DNA from: Clostridia bacterium
GTDB taxonomy: Bacteria; Bacillota; Clostridia; TANB77; CAG-508
Reading direction: 5' to 3'
NCBI GenBank assembly: GCA_017410505.1
Contig: JAFQQR010000038.1
Span: forward strand, 1 to 40,753
Length of the DNA stretch: 40,753 bases
Both the position numbers and the translations under genes were made by a program. Of this stretch, positions 8,241 through 16,396 are shown piece after piece; within the stretch, counting starts at the first letter, position 1; each line of letters begins with the position of its first letter. The notes below the pieces were generated by a model. The model made no database searches, had not been told where the DNA came from, and saw only the letters and a program-made list of their open reading frames with translations.

Positions 8241-9579
8241 AAACATTAAATCTAAAATAATATTAATTTCTGTAATAACAGGTTTAGTACTTATAGGAAG
8301 TTTAAGTTTTTTATATTTATCTTCTATAAATGATATACAAACTATTATAGAACAGGAAAGTAATATTTCTGAAATTATACCAAGAGTAAATGAAATTTAT
8401 TTACAAGCGAGAACATCAATAATTATAATAATAGCTTTATTTATTTTTATAGCAATTTTAATTTCAGGATTTTTATCTAGATATGTAATTTGTCCAAAAA
8501 ACAAATTTATAAGAGGAGATGAAAAGACAGAGTTAAAGGACAAGCTTAATGAGGTTTCATCAAAGAAAAATCAAATAGAAACTATATTATTACATATGAC
8601 TGATGGAATAATAGCTTTTAATATGGAAGGAGACATTATATTAATTAATCCAGCAGCTAAGAAATTTTTAAGTATAAGCCCTGAAGATAATACATTTGAA
8701 GATATATTTGCAAAATTTAAGTTAGATATAAACATGGAAAAAGTAATTTATTTGGAAAATTGGACTTCAACAGAGCAAAGGATACAAGTGGAAGAAAGAT
8801 ATGTAAAAGTTTTATTTGCTCCTTTTAAAAATGAAGATGACAGACCTGATGGTGTAATTGCTGTAATTCAAGATATTACTGAACATGTGAATTTGGATAA
8901 TATGCAAAAAGAATTAGTTGCTGATGTATCGCATGAGTTAAAAACACCTATAACTTCTATAATGGGGTATGCAGATACTCTTTTAGAAGGTGGATATGAT
9001 GCGCAGACACAAGAGAAATTTTTGAATGTTATTGCTTCAGAGTCTAGAAGAATGGCTCGTTTAGTAACTGATTTGTTAACACTTTCTAGATATGATAGTA
9101 ATAAAAAGAAAACACAAAAAGAATCATTTGATTTGGGAAATTTGGTTAAAAGGTGTCAAGAAAAACTTGCTATAGAAATAAAGAAAAAAGGACATAAGGT
9201 TAATTGTTTTGTTACTGCTGATGTGCCATTGGTGTATGCTGATAAGGATGATATTGAGAGAGTTGTTTTGAATATATTAACTAATAGTATTAAATATACT
9301 GCTGATAATGGAGAGATAAAGATTTATGTAGGTTTTGTTTATAATGATGCTTATATAAAAATTTTTGATAATGGTATTGGTATTCCAGAGGATGATTTGT
9401 CTAGAATTTTTGAGAGATTTTATAGAGTTGATAAGGCTCGTACTAGAGAAATGGGTGGTACGGGGTTAGGTCTTTCTATTGCTAAGGAGATTTTGGATAA
9501 GAATGGTGGTAGTATTGATATTAAGAGTAAAGTTGGAGAGGGTACAGAGGTTGTGATTAGGATTCCAACTAAGCAGTAG
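8233..9579 (+). CDS. Membrane sensor histidine kinase with PAS domain (WalK/PhoR-like)
   Basis: The 448-residue product has two membrane helices (about 9-31 and 55-82) around a very short extracytoplasmic loop. A linker with no clear HAMP consensus follows, then a PAS-like domain (about 115-215) and a HisKA domain with H234 in V-S-H-E-L-K-T-P. The ATPase domain has an N-box (N-I-L-T-N-S-I-K-Y), a G1 box (D-N-G-I-G-I-P), an F-box (F-E-R-F-Y-R-V-D) and a G2 box (G-G-T-G-L-G-L-S). No response regulator gene is adjacent. Its ATG lies inside the last codons of murG, so it is translationally coupled to the wall cluster. A wall-stress sensing role is inferred from that coupling only. Confidence 0.85.
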   Translation: MFKNIKSKIILISVITGLVLIGSLSFLYLSSINDIQTIIEQESNISEIIPRVNEIYLQARTSIIIIIALFIFIAILISGFLSRYVICPKNKFIRGDEKTELKDKLNEVSSKKNQIETILLHMTDGIIAFNMEGDIILINPAAKKFLSISPEDNTFEDIFAKFKLDINMEKVIYLENWTSTEQRIQVEERYVKVLFAPFKNEDDRPDGVIAVIQDITEHVNLDNMQKELVADVSHELKTPITSIMGYADTLLEGGYDAQTQEKFLNVIASESRRMARLVTDLLTLSRYDSNKKKTQKESFDLGNLVKRCQEKLAIEIKKKGHKVNCFVTADVPLVYADKDDIERVVLNILTNSIKYTADNGEIKIYVGFVYNDAYIKIFDNGIGIPEDDLSRIFERFYRVDKARTREMGGTGLGLSIAKEILDKNGGSIDIKSKVGEGTEVVIRIPTKQ

Positions 9580-9599
9580 TAAGATAATTATTGTGGGAG

Positions 9600-9631
9600 A
9601 GAAAGTGGGGGTGCTTTCTTTCTTTTTTTTT
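9600..9631 (+). terminator. Terminator after the kinase gene
   Basis: A 6-bp stem (9600-9605 with 9614-9619) is followed by a long T-rich run. It marks the probable end of the murE-to-kinase transcript. Confidence 0.6.
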
Positions 9632-9646
9632 GCATAGAGGTGGGCC

Positions 9647-9848
9647 GTTGAAATTGCTGATATAGCCATCAATTTATTTCATTCCTCGGCTTCTTACATG
9701 AACTAAGAAATTCTAAATTAATTTTATGGCACCCTTCCACTCCGCTGTGCTGCGCGAACTCTTTCCATAAAATTAATTAAGAATTTCTAAGTTCATTCCG
9801 GTCGCACTCGTCATGAAATAAATTGATGGCTATATCAGCAATTTCAAC
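9647..9848. repeat. 202-bp nested palindromic element, copy A
   Basis: The outer arms 9647-9682 and 9813-9848 are a perfect 36-bp inverted repeat. An inner stem (9698-9729 with 9765-9796) pairs with two mismatches. The 35-nt apical loop (9730-9764) is GC-rich, unlike the surroundings. Similarity to copy B on the opposite strand continues for 3 bp on the left (GCC) and 10 bp on the right (to 9858). No ORF of note and no target-site duplication are visible. Confidence 0.9.
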
Positions 9849-9884
9849 TACTCTGCTTTTTTGAATATGTTAAATTTATAAATA

Positions 9885-9913
9885 TTGTAATTGGTATAGA
9901 TATATTGTATAAT
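9885..9913 (+). promoter_or_regulatory. Promoter of the HD-domain gene
   Basis: TTGTAA (9885-9890), 17 bp, TATAAT (9908-9913). It starts 27 bases beyond the end of palindrome A (202-bp core), about 80 bases before the ATG. Confidence 0.7.
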
Positions 9914-9993
9914 AGGAGTGCTTTAGTTAGAAGGGGCTGACAAGTTTTATGTATTAGGTTCTGAAAATATAATTATTTTAAGGAGGAAAAAAT

Positions 9994-10638
9994 ATGAGTA
10001 AAGAAAGATTGGTAAATGTGTTAGGATTTTATTATGAAAACATAGCTTTAAAGAAAGTTGAGCGGCAGGGATGGATAGAGTGGAAGGTTAGTGGAAGAAG
10101 AGAATCTATTCCTGACCATGTTTGGGGTACACAAATTTTGGCATTTTCAATTTGGTCAGAATTTGATATTAATGTGGATATTGATAAGGTAATGAAGATG
10201 CTCCAATTTCATGAAACAGAAGAAATTGAGATTGGTGATAATACACCATTTGGAAAATTGACTCCAGAAGAAAAGCTTAGATTAGGACATAAGGTAGTAA
10301 ATAGAATATGTAGTAGGCTAAAGAAGGGGCAAATTATTGTTGATTTAATAAATGAGTTCGATGCAAGAGAAACTCCAGAAGCCAAATTTGCATATTACTG
10401 TGACAAGATGGAATGTGATTTTATGGCAAAATTTTATTCAGATTTAGAAAGGGTGGCATTAGATAATATTCCCCAAAAAGTTGCTGAAAATGAATTAGTA
10501 AAAGAAATAATAAAAGACAATCCGGAAACGGTAGCAGATCTTTGGTTAAAGTTTGATGCCATAATGAGATATCAGGACAGTGAAATATTCACAGAAATGA
10601 TAAACTTTTTAAAAGAATATCGAATTAAAGAAGAATAG
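9994..10638 (+). CDS. HD-domain hydrolase, YfbR/HDDC2-like (possible 5'-nucleotidase)
   Basis: The 214-residue cytoplasmic protein resembles HD_3/YfbR/HDDC2 nucleotidases. It has R-Q-G-W near residue 25, a metal-ligand histidine in I-P-D-H-V (about 49), F-H-E-T-E-E-I-E-I-G-D (about 72-82) and a later D-K-M-E-C-D. The central pair is His-Glu where the family usually has His-Asp, so metal binding could be altered, although the following E-E-I-x-I-G-D is kept. AGGAGG lies 7 bases before the ATG. The gene has its own promoter and terminator and sits between two inverted palindromic elements. Substrate specificity cannot be told from the sequence. The CGG codon in R-Q-G-W is one of very few in this window. 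Confidence 0.8.
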   Translation: MSKERLVNVLGFYYENIALKKVERQGWIEWKVSGRRESIPDHVWGTQILAFSIWSEFDINVDIDKVMKMLQFHETEEIEIGDNTPFGKLTPEEKLRLGHKVVNRICSRLKKGQIIVDLINEFDARETPEAKFAYYCDKMECDFMAKFYSDLERVALDNIPQKVAENELVKEIIKDNPETVADLWLKFDAIMRYQDSEIFTEMINFLKEYRIKEE

Positions 10639-10650
10639 TCTTTACTCTGA

Positions 10651-10682
10651 AAAGGAAATGGCACATATAAGCCATTTCCTTT
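10651..10682 (+). terminator. Hairpin after the HD-domain gene
   Basis: A 12-bp perfect stem (10651-10662 with 10671-10682) has an 8-nt loop; the T run after it is short. Confidence 0.6.
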
Positions 10683-10740
10683 CTACAAAAATTTAAAATT
10701 AAATAACAATAAAAAAGTCCAATTATAAACAAGTAGAGTA

Positions 10741-10942
10741 GTTACAAATATTGATATATCCATCAATTTATGCAATGACGAATGTGACCGGAATAAGCTT
10801 AGAAATTCTTAATTAATTTTATGGAAAGAGTTCGCGCAGCGTAGCGGAGTGGAAGGGTGCCATAAAATTAATTTAGAATTTCTTAGTTTATGTAAGGAGC
10901 CGAGGAATGAAATAAATTGATGGATATATCAATATTTGTAAC
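10741..10942. repeat. 202-bp nested palindromic element, copy B (inverted relative to A)
   Basis: The reverse complement aligns with copy A without gaps; I count 23 differences in 202 positions. The outer arms (10741-10771 with 10912-10942) pair perfectly over 31 bp although their sequence differs from A at six positions, all compensated. The apical loop is nearly identical to that of A. Confidence 0.9.
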
Positions 10943-10999
10943 GGCTTATTTTTATAGCAAAATTAACAAAAAAAAATTTGAACGATTATCACAATCTTG

Positions 11000-11028
11000 T
11001 TGATAATTATTCTAAATTAATGTATAAT
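11000..11028 (+). promoter_or_regulatory. Promoter of lepB
   Basis: TTGATA (11000-11005), 17 bp, TATAAT (11023-11028), 44 bases before the ATG. Eleven of twelve consensus positions match. Confidence 0.8.
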
Positions 11029-11071
11029 GAATAAAGTATCAAAAAAGTAAAAGATTAGGAGATGCATACAA

Positions 11072-11710
11072 ATGGATGAAAGATTAAAAGATATATTAGA
11101 ATGGCTTTATTGCATAATAATAGCAATAGTACTAGCACTATTATTTAGATATTATATAGGAACACCAACAATAGTAAAACAAGTATCAATGTATCCAACA
11201 CTAGTACAAGACCAAAGATTATGGCTTAACAGATGGGGAAGAACAACAAAAAAAATGCCTGAAAGAGGAGATATAATAACATTTGAAGCACCAAGCAAAA
11301 AAACATATACATATGATGAAATAGATGAATCAAATCCAGTTGCAAAATATGAAAATAAACCAGCAGGATTATTTGGAAAATTCAAATACTATGTATTAGA
11401 ATTAGGTAAAGATAGTTACATAAAAAGAGTAATAGCATTACCAGGAGAACATGTAGAAATTAAAGATGGAAATGTTTATATAAACGGAGAAAAATTACCA
11501 GAAGATTATTTACAAAGTGGTATTGTAACAGATGTTGTAGGAGCGGGTTTTGAAGATTTTATTGTTCCAGAGAACTGTGTATTTGCAATGGGAGATAATA
11601 GAACTCATAGTACTGATTGTAGAGCATTTGGATGCATTCCTTTAGAAAAGATAGAAAGTAAAGTGCTTATTAGAATTTGGCCTTTAAATTTATGGGGAAA
11701 AGTAGATTAA
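11072..11710 (+). CDS. lepB: Type I signal peptidase
   Basis: LepB/SipS cleaves signal peptides of exported proteins at the outer face of the membrane. The 212-residue product has one N-terminal membrane helix (about 12-28), the nucleophile S39 in V-S-M-Y-P-T and the general base K118 in Y-I-K-R-V-I. The late M-G-D-N-R-x-x-S-x-D-C-R-x-F-G box is present. An insert between the two catalytic boxes (about residues 75-110) is longer than in minimal Gram-positive enzymes. GGAG precedes the ATG. It is the first gene after the palindrome pair and has a strong promoter. Substrates in this window may include the LPETG protein at 25343. Confidence 0.95.
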   Translation: MDERLKDILEWLYCIIIAIVLALLFRYYIGTPTIVKQVSMYPTLVQDQRLWLNRWGRTTKKMPERGDIITFEAPSKKTYTYDEIDESNPVAKYENKPAGLFGKFKYYVLELGKDSYIKRVIALPGEHVEIKDGNVYINGEKLPEDYLQSGIVTDVVGAGFEDFIVPENCVFAMGDNRTHSTDCRAFGCIPLEKIESKVLIRIWPLNLWGKVD

Positions 11711-11776
11711 TAAACCAATTTTGTGCTATACCCGGCCGGTTCAAATGGCAATTATAAAACATTATAAGGAGTAAGG

Positions 11777-12667
11777 ATGTTTAATAATATATTAGGAAAT
11801 GATAGAATAAAAGAATTATTAATTAATTCAATAAAAATGAATAAAACATCTCATAGTTATTTATTTGTAGGAACAGAAGGGATTGGAAAGACATTAATTG
11901 CAAAAGAATTTGCTAAGATGATTTTATGTAGTGACGAAAATAAATATTGTAATAAATGTAAATCATGTATAGAGTTTGATACAAACAATAATCCGGACTT
12001 TAAAATTATAGAGCCAGATGGAAATAGCTTGAAAATAGAACAAATAAGAGAGTTTCAAAGTAAGGTTGCAGAAAAGCCAATAATTTCAAATAAGAAAGTT
12101 TATATAATAAAAGATAGTGATAAAATGACACAAGAAGCTCAGAATTGTTTATTAAAAACATTGGAAGAACCACCGGGATATGTTGTTATAATTCTTATTG
12201 GTTCAAATGAAAATGCATTTCTTAGTACTATTAAATCAAGATGTATGATATTACATTTTGATAAAATATCAAATGAAGAAATAGAAAAATATTTAGAAGA
12301 AAATCATCAAATTAAGATAAATAGTAAAATTATGATAGATGCTTTTCAAGGAAGTATAGGGAAGGCACTTCAATTAAAAGAAAAACAAGAAGAATATGAA
12401 AGAATAGAAGAGATTATTTATAATTTAGAAAATAAAGATAAGATAGATATTTTAAATATGTCAGAAATAATATATAAATCAAAAGATGATAAGCAAGAAA
12501 TACTTGATTATATGAATGTAGTATTTTTGAATTTAGCAAAAAAATCAAGTAAATATGCGAATTGTATACATATTGTAGAAGAAACTAAAAAAAGATTACA
12601 ATCAAATGCAAATTATGATATGTGTATAGATAATATGTTATTTAGTTTGTGGGAACAAGTCAATTAA
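11777..12667 (+). CDS. holB: DNA polymerase III delta' subunit
   Basis: The delta' subunit is part of the clamp-loader complex that places the sliding clamp on DNA. The 296-residue protein has G-T-E-G-I-G-K-T (about 32-39), a four-cysteine zinc module (C-x8-C-x2-C-x2-C, near 52-67), T-L-E-E-P-P and the S-R-C sensor motif. AAGGAG lies 5 bases before the ATG. ricT follows after 18 bases, the same neighbour order as holB-yaaT in Bacillus, which supports both calls. The 66-base gap from lepB contains an isolated CCGGCCGG palindrome. Confidence 0.93.
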   Translation: MFNNILGNDRIKELLINSIKMNKTSHSYLFVGTEGIGKTLIAKEFAKMILCSDENKYCNKCKSCIEFDTNNNPDFKIIEPDGNSLKIEQIREFQSKVAEKPIISNKKVYIIKDSDKMTQEAQNCLLKTLEEPPGYVVIILIGSNENAFLSTIKSRCMILHFDKISNEEIEKYLEENHQIKINSKIMIDAFQGSIGKALQLKEKQEEYERIEEIIYNLENKDKIDILNMSEIIYKSKDDKQEILDYMNVVFLNLAKKSSKYANCIHIVEETKKRLQSNANYDMCIDNMLFSLWEQVN

Positions 12668-12685
12668 AGAAAGGAATATAAAAAT

Positions 12686-13606
12686 TTGAAAAATATAATA
12701 GGAATAAGATTTAAAAAATTAGGAAAAATATATTTTTTTAATCCTGATGGGTTAGAGATAAAAAAAGGAGACAAAGTAATTGTAGAAACATCACAAGGTG
12801 AAGAATATGCAGAGGTACTAATTCCTAATAGATATGTAGAAGATGAAAAAATAATAAAACCATTAAAAAAAGTCTTAAGAATAGCAACAGATGCAGATAT
12901 AAAAAGATATGAAGAATGTAAAAAGATAGAGAAAGAAGCATTTAAAGTTTGTGAAAAGAAAATAAAAGAACATAAATTAGATATGACACTTACAGAAGTT
13001 GAATGTAAATTTGATAATAGTAAAATTTTATTTTATTTTACAGCTGATGGAAGAATTGATTTTAGAGATTTAGTAAGAGATTTAGCAGCTATTTATAAAA
13101 CAAGAATAGAGTTAAGACAAATAGGAGTAAGGGATGAAGTTAAAAGAATAGGTGGAAATGGAGTATGTGGAAGGGAATTATGTTGTTGCACATTTTTAAA
13201 TAATTTTGAAACGGTTTCTATAAAAATGGCAAAAGAACAAAACATATCATTAAATCCATCTAAGATTTCAGGAAATTGTGGAAGACTTATGTGTTGTTTA
13301 AAATATGAAAATGATGTATATGAAGAAAAATTACAGAGACTTCCAAATGTAGGAGCTATTGTAAAAACAGAAGATGGACAAGGAGAAGTTGATAGTATAG
13401 AAATTTTAAAAGAAAAATTAAGAGTAAAATTTAGAACTGAAGATGGTGGATACATGTATAAAAAGTATGATATTAAAGATGTAAAAGTTATAAAAGATGT
13501 ATCTAGAGAGCAAATTAATGAAGAAGAATTACAAAATCAAAAAGAATTAGAAGAACTTGAAAAATTGGGGCAAGAGGATAAAAAGAATATTAATAATGAT
13601 AATTAA
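12686..13606 (+). CDS. ricT: PSP1-domain protein RicT (YaaT)
   Basis: RicT is part of the RicA-RicF-RicT complex, known in Bacillus to bind Fe-S clusters, to act with RNase Y in mRNA processing and to influence sporulation and competence. The 306-residue protein has a PSP1 core with G-D-K-V-I-V-E-T, a G-V-C-G-R-E-L-C-C-C cluster and a second G-N-C-G-R-L-M-C-C cluster (about residues 160-210). The tail is acidic. The start is TTG at 12686 with AAAGG about 11 bases upstream; no ATG is available. It is cotranscribed with holB and followed by a ferredoxin gene. Confidence 0.92.
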   Translation: MKNIIGIRFKKLGKIYFFNPDGLEIKKGDKVIVETSQGEEYAEVLIPNRYVEDEKIIKPLKKVLRIATDADIKRYEECKKIEKEAFKVCEKKIKEHKLDMTLTEVECKFDNSKILFYFTADGRIDFRDLVRDLAAIYKTRIELRQIGVRDEVKRIGGNGVCGRELCCCTFLNNFETVSIKMAKEQNISLNPSKISGNCGRLMCCLKYENDVYEEKLQRLPNVGAIVKTEDGQGEVDSIEILKEKLRVKFRTEDGGYMYKKYDIKDVKVIKDVSREQINEEELQNQKELEELEKLGQEDKKNINNDN

Positions 13607-13631
13607 TCAAAAAAAATATATATAAATATGA

Positions 13632-13832
<201 letters not shown>

Positions 13833-13838
13833 AAAATG

Positions 13839-13869
13839 AGGGATTAAGGAGTTTTTCTCCTTAATCCCT
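13839..13869. terminator. Bidirectional terminator overlapping the porB stop codon
   Basis: A perfect 13-bp stem (13839-13851 with 13857-13869) has a five-T loop. Six A at 13831-13836 give a T run for the minus strand. The right arm includes the porB stop (13861-13863). Confidence 0.85.
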
Positions 13870-14814
13870 ATTTGTTAATTCTTCTAAATCTAATAATTCT
13901 TGCCATCTTTTATCAACTTCTTTTTGGAATTCTTCAATCATCCACTCATTACCAGGTTTAAACATGTGTTTAAATCTTTTTTGTGGTTTTAAAAATTCTT
14001 CTATTGGAAGTTTTTTAGCTGGTTTATAAGTAATATGATAAATACCATCAACTACTTCATATAAAGGCCAATAGCATGTTTCAACAGCTAATTTATTAAT
14101 TTGCATTAAATTTTCTGTTGCATATCCCCATCCTCTTGGGCATGGAGCCATAACATTTAAAAATGTTGGACCTTCTGTGTATATTGCTTTTTCAGCTTTT
14201 TCGTATAGATCTTTCATATTATTTACAGCAATTGTTTGAGCAACATATGGTAAGTGATGTTCTACCATTATTTTTGTTAAATCTTTTCTTGATTGCATTT
14301 TACCAGGTATAACTTTTCCTGCTGGTGATGTTGTTGTGTCTGCAAATTTTGGTGTTGCAGATGAACGTTGGATTCCTGTGTTCATGTATGCGCCATTATC
14401 ATAGCATACATATAACATATCATGTCCTCTTTCCATTGCTCCTGATAATGATTGTAATCCGATATCATAAGTTCCACCATCTCCACCAAATGCAATAAAT
14501 TTAGTATGTTCATCTTCAGGTAATTTTCCTTGTTTTTTTAATGATTTGTATGCTGCTTCTACTCCAGATAATGTTGCACCAGCACATTCAAATGCTGTAT
14601 GTATAAAAGAATCTGTCCATGCTGTGTATGGATATATAAATGTTGAGACTTCCATACATCCTGTTGCATTTGCTATTACTGCATGATCTTCTTCTTTTAA
14701 TGCTCTTAAGATGTGTCTTGCAACAACTGGTGCGCCACATCCTGCACACATTCTGTGTCCTTCTGTAAATCTTGAAGGCTTATTTGCTACGATTTCTTTT
14801 AAATTATATGCCAT
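13861..14814 (-). CDS. porB: Pyruvate:ferredoxin oxidoreductase, beta subunit
   Basis: The beta subunit binds thiamine diphosphate and a [4Fe-4S] cluster and oxidises pyruvate to acetyl-CoA together with the other subunits. The 317-residue protein has the early cluster cysteines M-C-A-G-C-G, a further cysteine in A-T-G-C-M-E-V, and the TPP/Mg site G-D-G-G-T-Y-D-I-G with D-N-G-A-Y-M-N-T-G. Length fits the four-subunit type. It is the last gene of the operon, 2 bases after porA. Pyruvate is the most likely substrate; a branched-chain 2-oxoacid cannot be excluded from sequence alone. Confidence 0.93.
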   Translation of the reverse strand: MAYNLKEIVANKPSRFTEGHRMCAGCGAPVVARHILRALKEEDHAVIANATGCMEVSTFIYPYTAWTDSFIHTAFECAGATLSGVEAAYKSLKKQGKLPEDEHTKFIAFGGDGGTYDIGLQSLSGAMERGHDMLYVCYDNGAYMNTGIQRSSATPKFADTTTSPAGKVIPGKMQSRKDLTKIMVEHHLPYVAQTIAVNNMKDLYEKAEKAIYTEGPTFLNVMAPCPRGWGYATENLMQINKLAVETCYWPLYEVVDGIYHITYKPAKKLPIEEFLKPQKRFKHMFKPGNEWMIEEFQKEVDKRWQELLDLEELTNRD

Positions 14815-14816
14815 AA

Positions 14817-16007
14817 TTATTTAGCCTCCTTTCTTAATCCTAAATATCTATATGGATTTTCTACTTTTCCATTTGAAGCTATTTCTTGTAAATCTGTAAA
14901 TACTGATTCTATATCTTTTTCTGTAGTATCTCTACCACCAATTCCATAAACATAATTTACCATAGGTACATTTTTTTGTGCTATGTACATACTAGATGTT
15001 ACATCTTCAAATAATGCTCCACCAATTGCATTTAAAGAATCAGCTTTATCCAATATTGCTACAGCTTTTAAATGACTTAAAGCTTTTGAAACTTCTTCAC
15101 CTGGGAATGGTCTGTATACTCTTATTTTTAACAAACCTGCTTTTATACCGTTTTCTCTTAATTTATCAATAACAGCTTTAGTTGTTCCAGCAGTTGAGTT
15201 CATACAAACTATTGCAATTTCTGCATCATCTAATTTGTATTCTTCAAATAAACCATAATGTCTACCAGTCCATTTTTCAAAATCTTTAGATACATCTAAA
15301 ATAACTTGCTTAGCAGCTTTCATAGCGTCTCCTTGTTGTGCTTTATGTTCAAATAAATATGCTTGTAAATCTAAAGGTCCTACTGCTATTGGTTCGTTTT
15401 TATTTAATAAGTAATGTTCAGGATGATATTCTCCAACGAATTTTTTTACATCTTCATCATTTTCTAATTCAATATTTTCAATAGAATGAGATGTTATAAA
15501 ACCATCTTGACATATCATAATTGGTAATTGTACATTTTCATTTTCAGCAATTCTGTGAGCCATTAAATTGTTATCATAAGCTTCTTGATTATTTTCTGAA
15601 AATAGCATTATCCATCCAGAGTCTCTAACTCCCATTGCATCTGAATGATCATTGTGAATATTTAATGGTCCTGATACAGCTCTATTTACTAAATTTAAAA
15701 CTATTGGAAGTCTTAAGCTTGATGCTATATAAATCATTTCCCACATTAATGATAAACCATTTGCAGATGTTGCTGTCATAGCTCTTGAACCAGCAGATTC
15801 AGCTCCTATACAAGCACTCATTGCGCTGTGTTCACTTTCAACTGCAACAAATTCAGTATCTACTGAACCATTGGCAACAAATGTTGAAAAATATTGAGGG
15901 ATTTCTGTTGATGGTGTAATAGGGAATGCTGCAACAACATCAGGATTTATTTGTTTCATTGCAGTTGCGACAGCTTCGTTACCACTTAATCTTTCTCTTA
16001 TACTCAT
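14817..16007 (-). CDS. porA: Pyruvate:ferredoxin oxidoreductase, alpha subunit
   Basis: The alpha subunit forms the pyrimidine-binding half of the TPP site. The 396-residue protein has G-N-E-A-V-A, A-F-P-I-T-P-S-T-E-I near residue 30, V-E-S-E-H-S-A and the S-A-N-G-L-S-L-M-W-E-M segment typical of PorA. The order gamma-delta-alpha-beta is the arrangement of four-subunit enzymes rather than the single-chain PFOR of many clostridia. Its ATG overlaps the porD stop by 4 bases, giving translational coupling. Confidence 0.93.
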   Translation of the reverse strand: MSIRERLSGNEAVATAMKQINPDVVAAFPITPSTEIPQYFSTFVANGSVDTEFVAVESEHSAMSACIGAESAGSRAMTATSANGLSLMWEMIYIASSLRLPIVLNLVNRAVSGPLNIHNDHSDAMGVRDSGWIMLFSENNQEAYDNNLMAHRIAENENVQLPIMICQDGFITSHSIENIELENDEDVKKFVGEYHPEHYLLNKNEPIAVGPLDLQAYLFEHKAQQGDAMKAAKQVILDVSKDFEKWTGRHYGLFEEYKLDDAEIAIVCMNSTAGTTKAVIDKLRENGIKAGLLKIRVYRPFPGEEVSKALSHLKAVAILDKADSLNAIGGALFEDVTSSMYIAQKNVPMVNYVYGIGGRDTTEKDIESVFTDLQEIASNGKVENPYRYLGLRKEAK

Positions 16008-16309
16008 TCATCTACACCTTCTTCCTTCATTTCTATTGCACCGAATGGGCATACTTTTGCGCATACTCCACAACCTTTGCAATAATCATAATTAAAATCT
16101 GTTCTTTTTAAAGAATCTTTACAAACAGGGATTGAATTGTCTGGACAAACTGGAAAACATAATCCACATTGTTTGCATTTTTCTTCAATCCATACAGGTT
16201 TAATACTTCTCCAGTCACCTGTTTTAAATTCTTTTGCATTTGCTGCTGTATAAATATTTCCACCTATTGTTAACTTTTCCATAGGTGTTGTTTTATCTAT
16301 GTTAGACAT
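16004..16309 (-). CDS. porD: Pyruvate:ferredoxin oxidoreductase, delta (ferredoxin-like) subunit
   Basis: The 101-residue protein carries two [4Fe-4S] motifs, C-K-Q-C-G-L-C-F-P-V-C-P (from residue 45) and C-K-G-C-G-V-C-A-K-V-C-P (from residue 79). They pass electrons from the TPP centre to the external ferredoxin. The N-terminal 40 residues, with the W-R-S-I-K-P-V-W segment, are characteristic of PorD/VorD. A good ribosome binding site (AAAGGAG on the minus strand) precedes it. It is separated from porG by a long hairpin. Confidence 0.93.
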   Translation of the reverse strand: MSNIDKTTPMEKLTIGGNIYTAANAKEFKTGDWRSIKPVWIEEKCKQCGLCFPVCPDNSIPVCKDSLKRTDFNYDYCKGCGVCAKVCPFGAIEMKEEGVDE

Positions 16310-16325
16310 AATTATCTCCTTTCTG

Positions 16326-16396
16326 GGAATTGGGGTGAGTTAAAAATCCCCAATTTTCTTTTAGAAAATGGGGATTTTTAACTTGTCCCCGATTCC
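16326..16396. repeat. REP-like GGGGAC palindrome, copy 2, within the por operon
   Basis: A long imperfect hairpin (left arm 16326-16358, right arm 16364-16396) has few mismatches and a short loop. It carries the same GGGGAC...GTTAAAAATCCCC core as the copies at 7055 and 29030. It sits exactly in the porG-porD gap. Confidence 0.8.

Noticed and set aside
6975..10065. CGG reassigned to another amino acid instead of frameshifting
   Set aside because: In the HD-domain gene (R-Q-G-W) and the 71-residue gene CGG fits Arg. In ftsW and murG the downstream frame is wrong unless a base is skipped, so no sense reassignment repairs them.
9647..10942. Retron or group II intron
   Set aside because: No reverse transcriptase gene lies near the palindromes and no intron domain V motif was seen.
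9647..10942. Classical insertion sequences
   Set aside because: The elements are too short, lack a transposase ORF, and no target-site duplication is visible at either copy.
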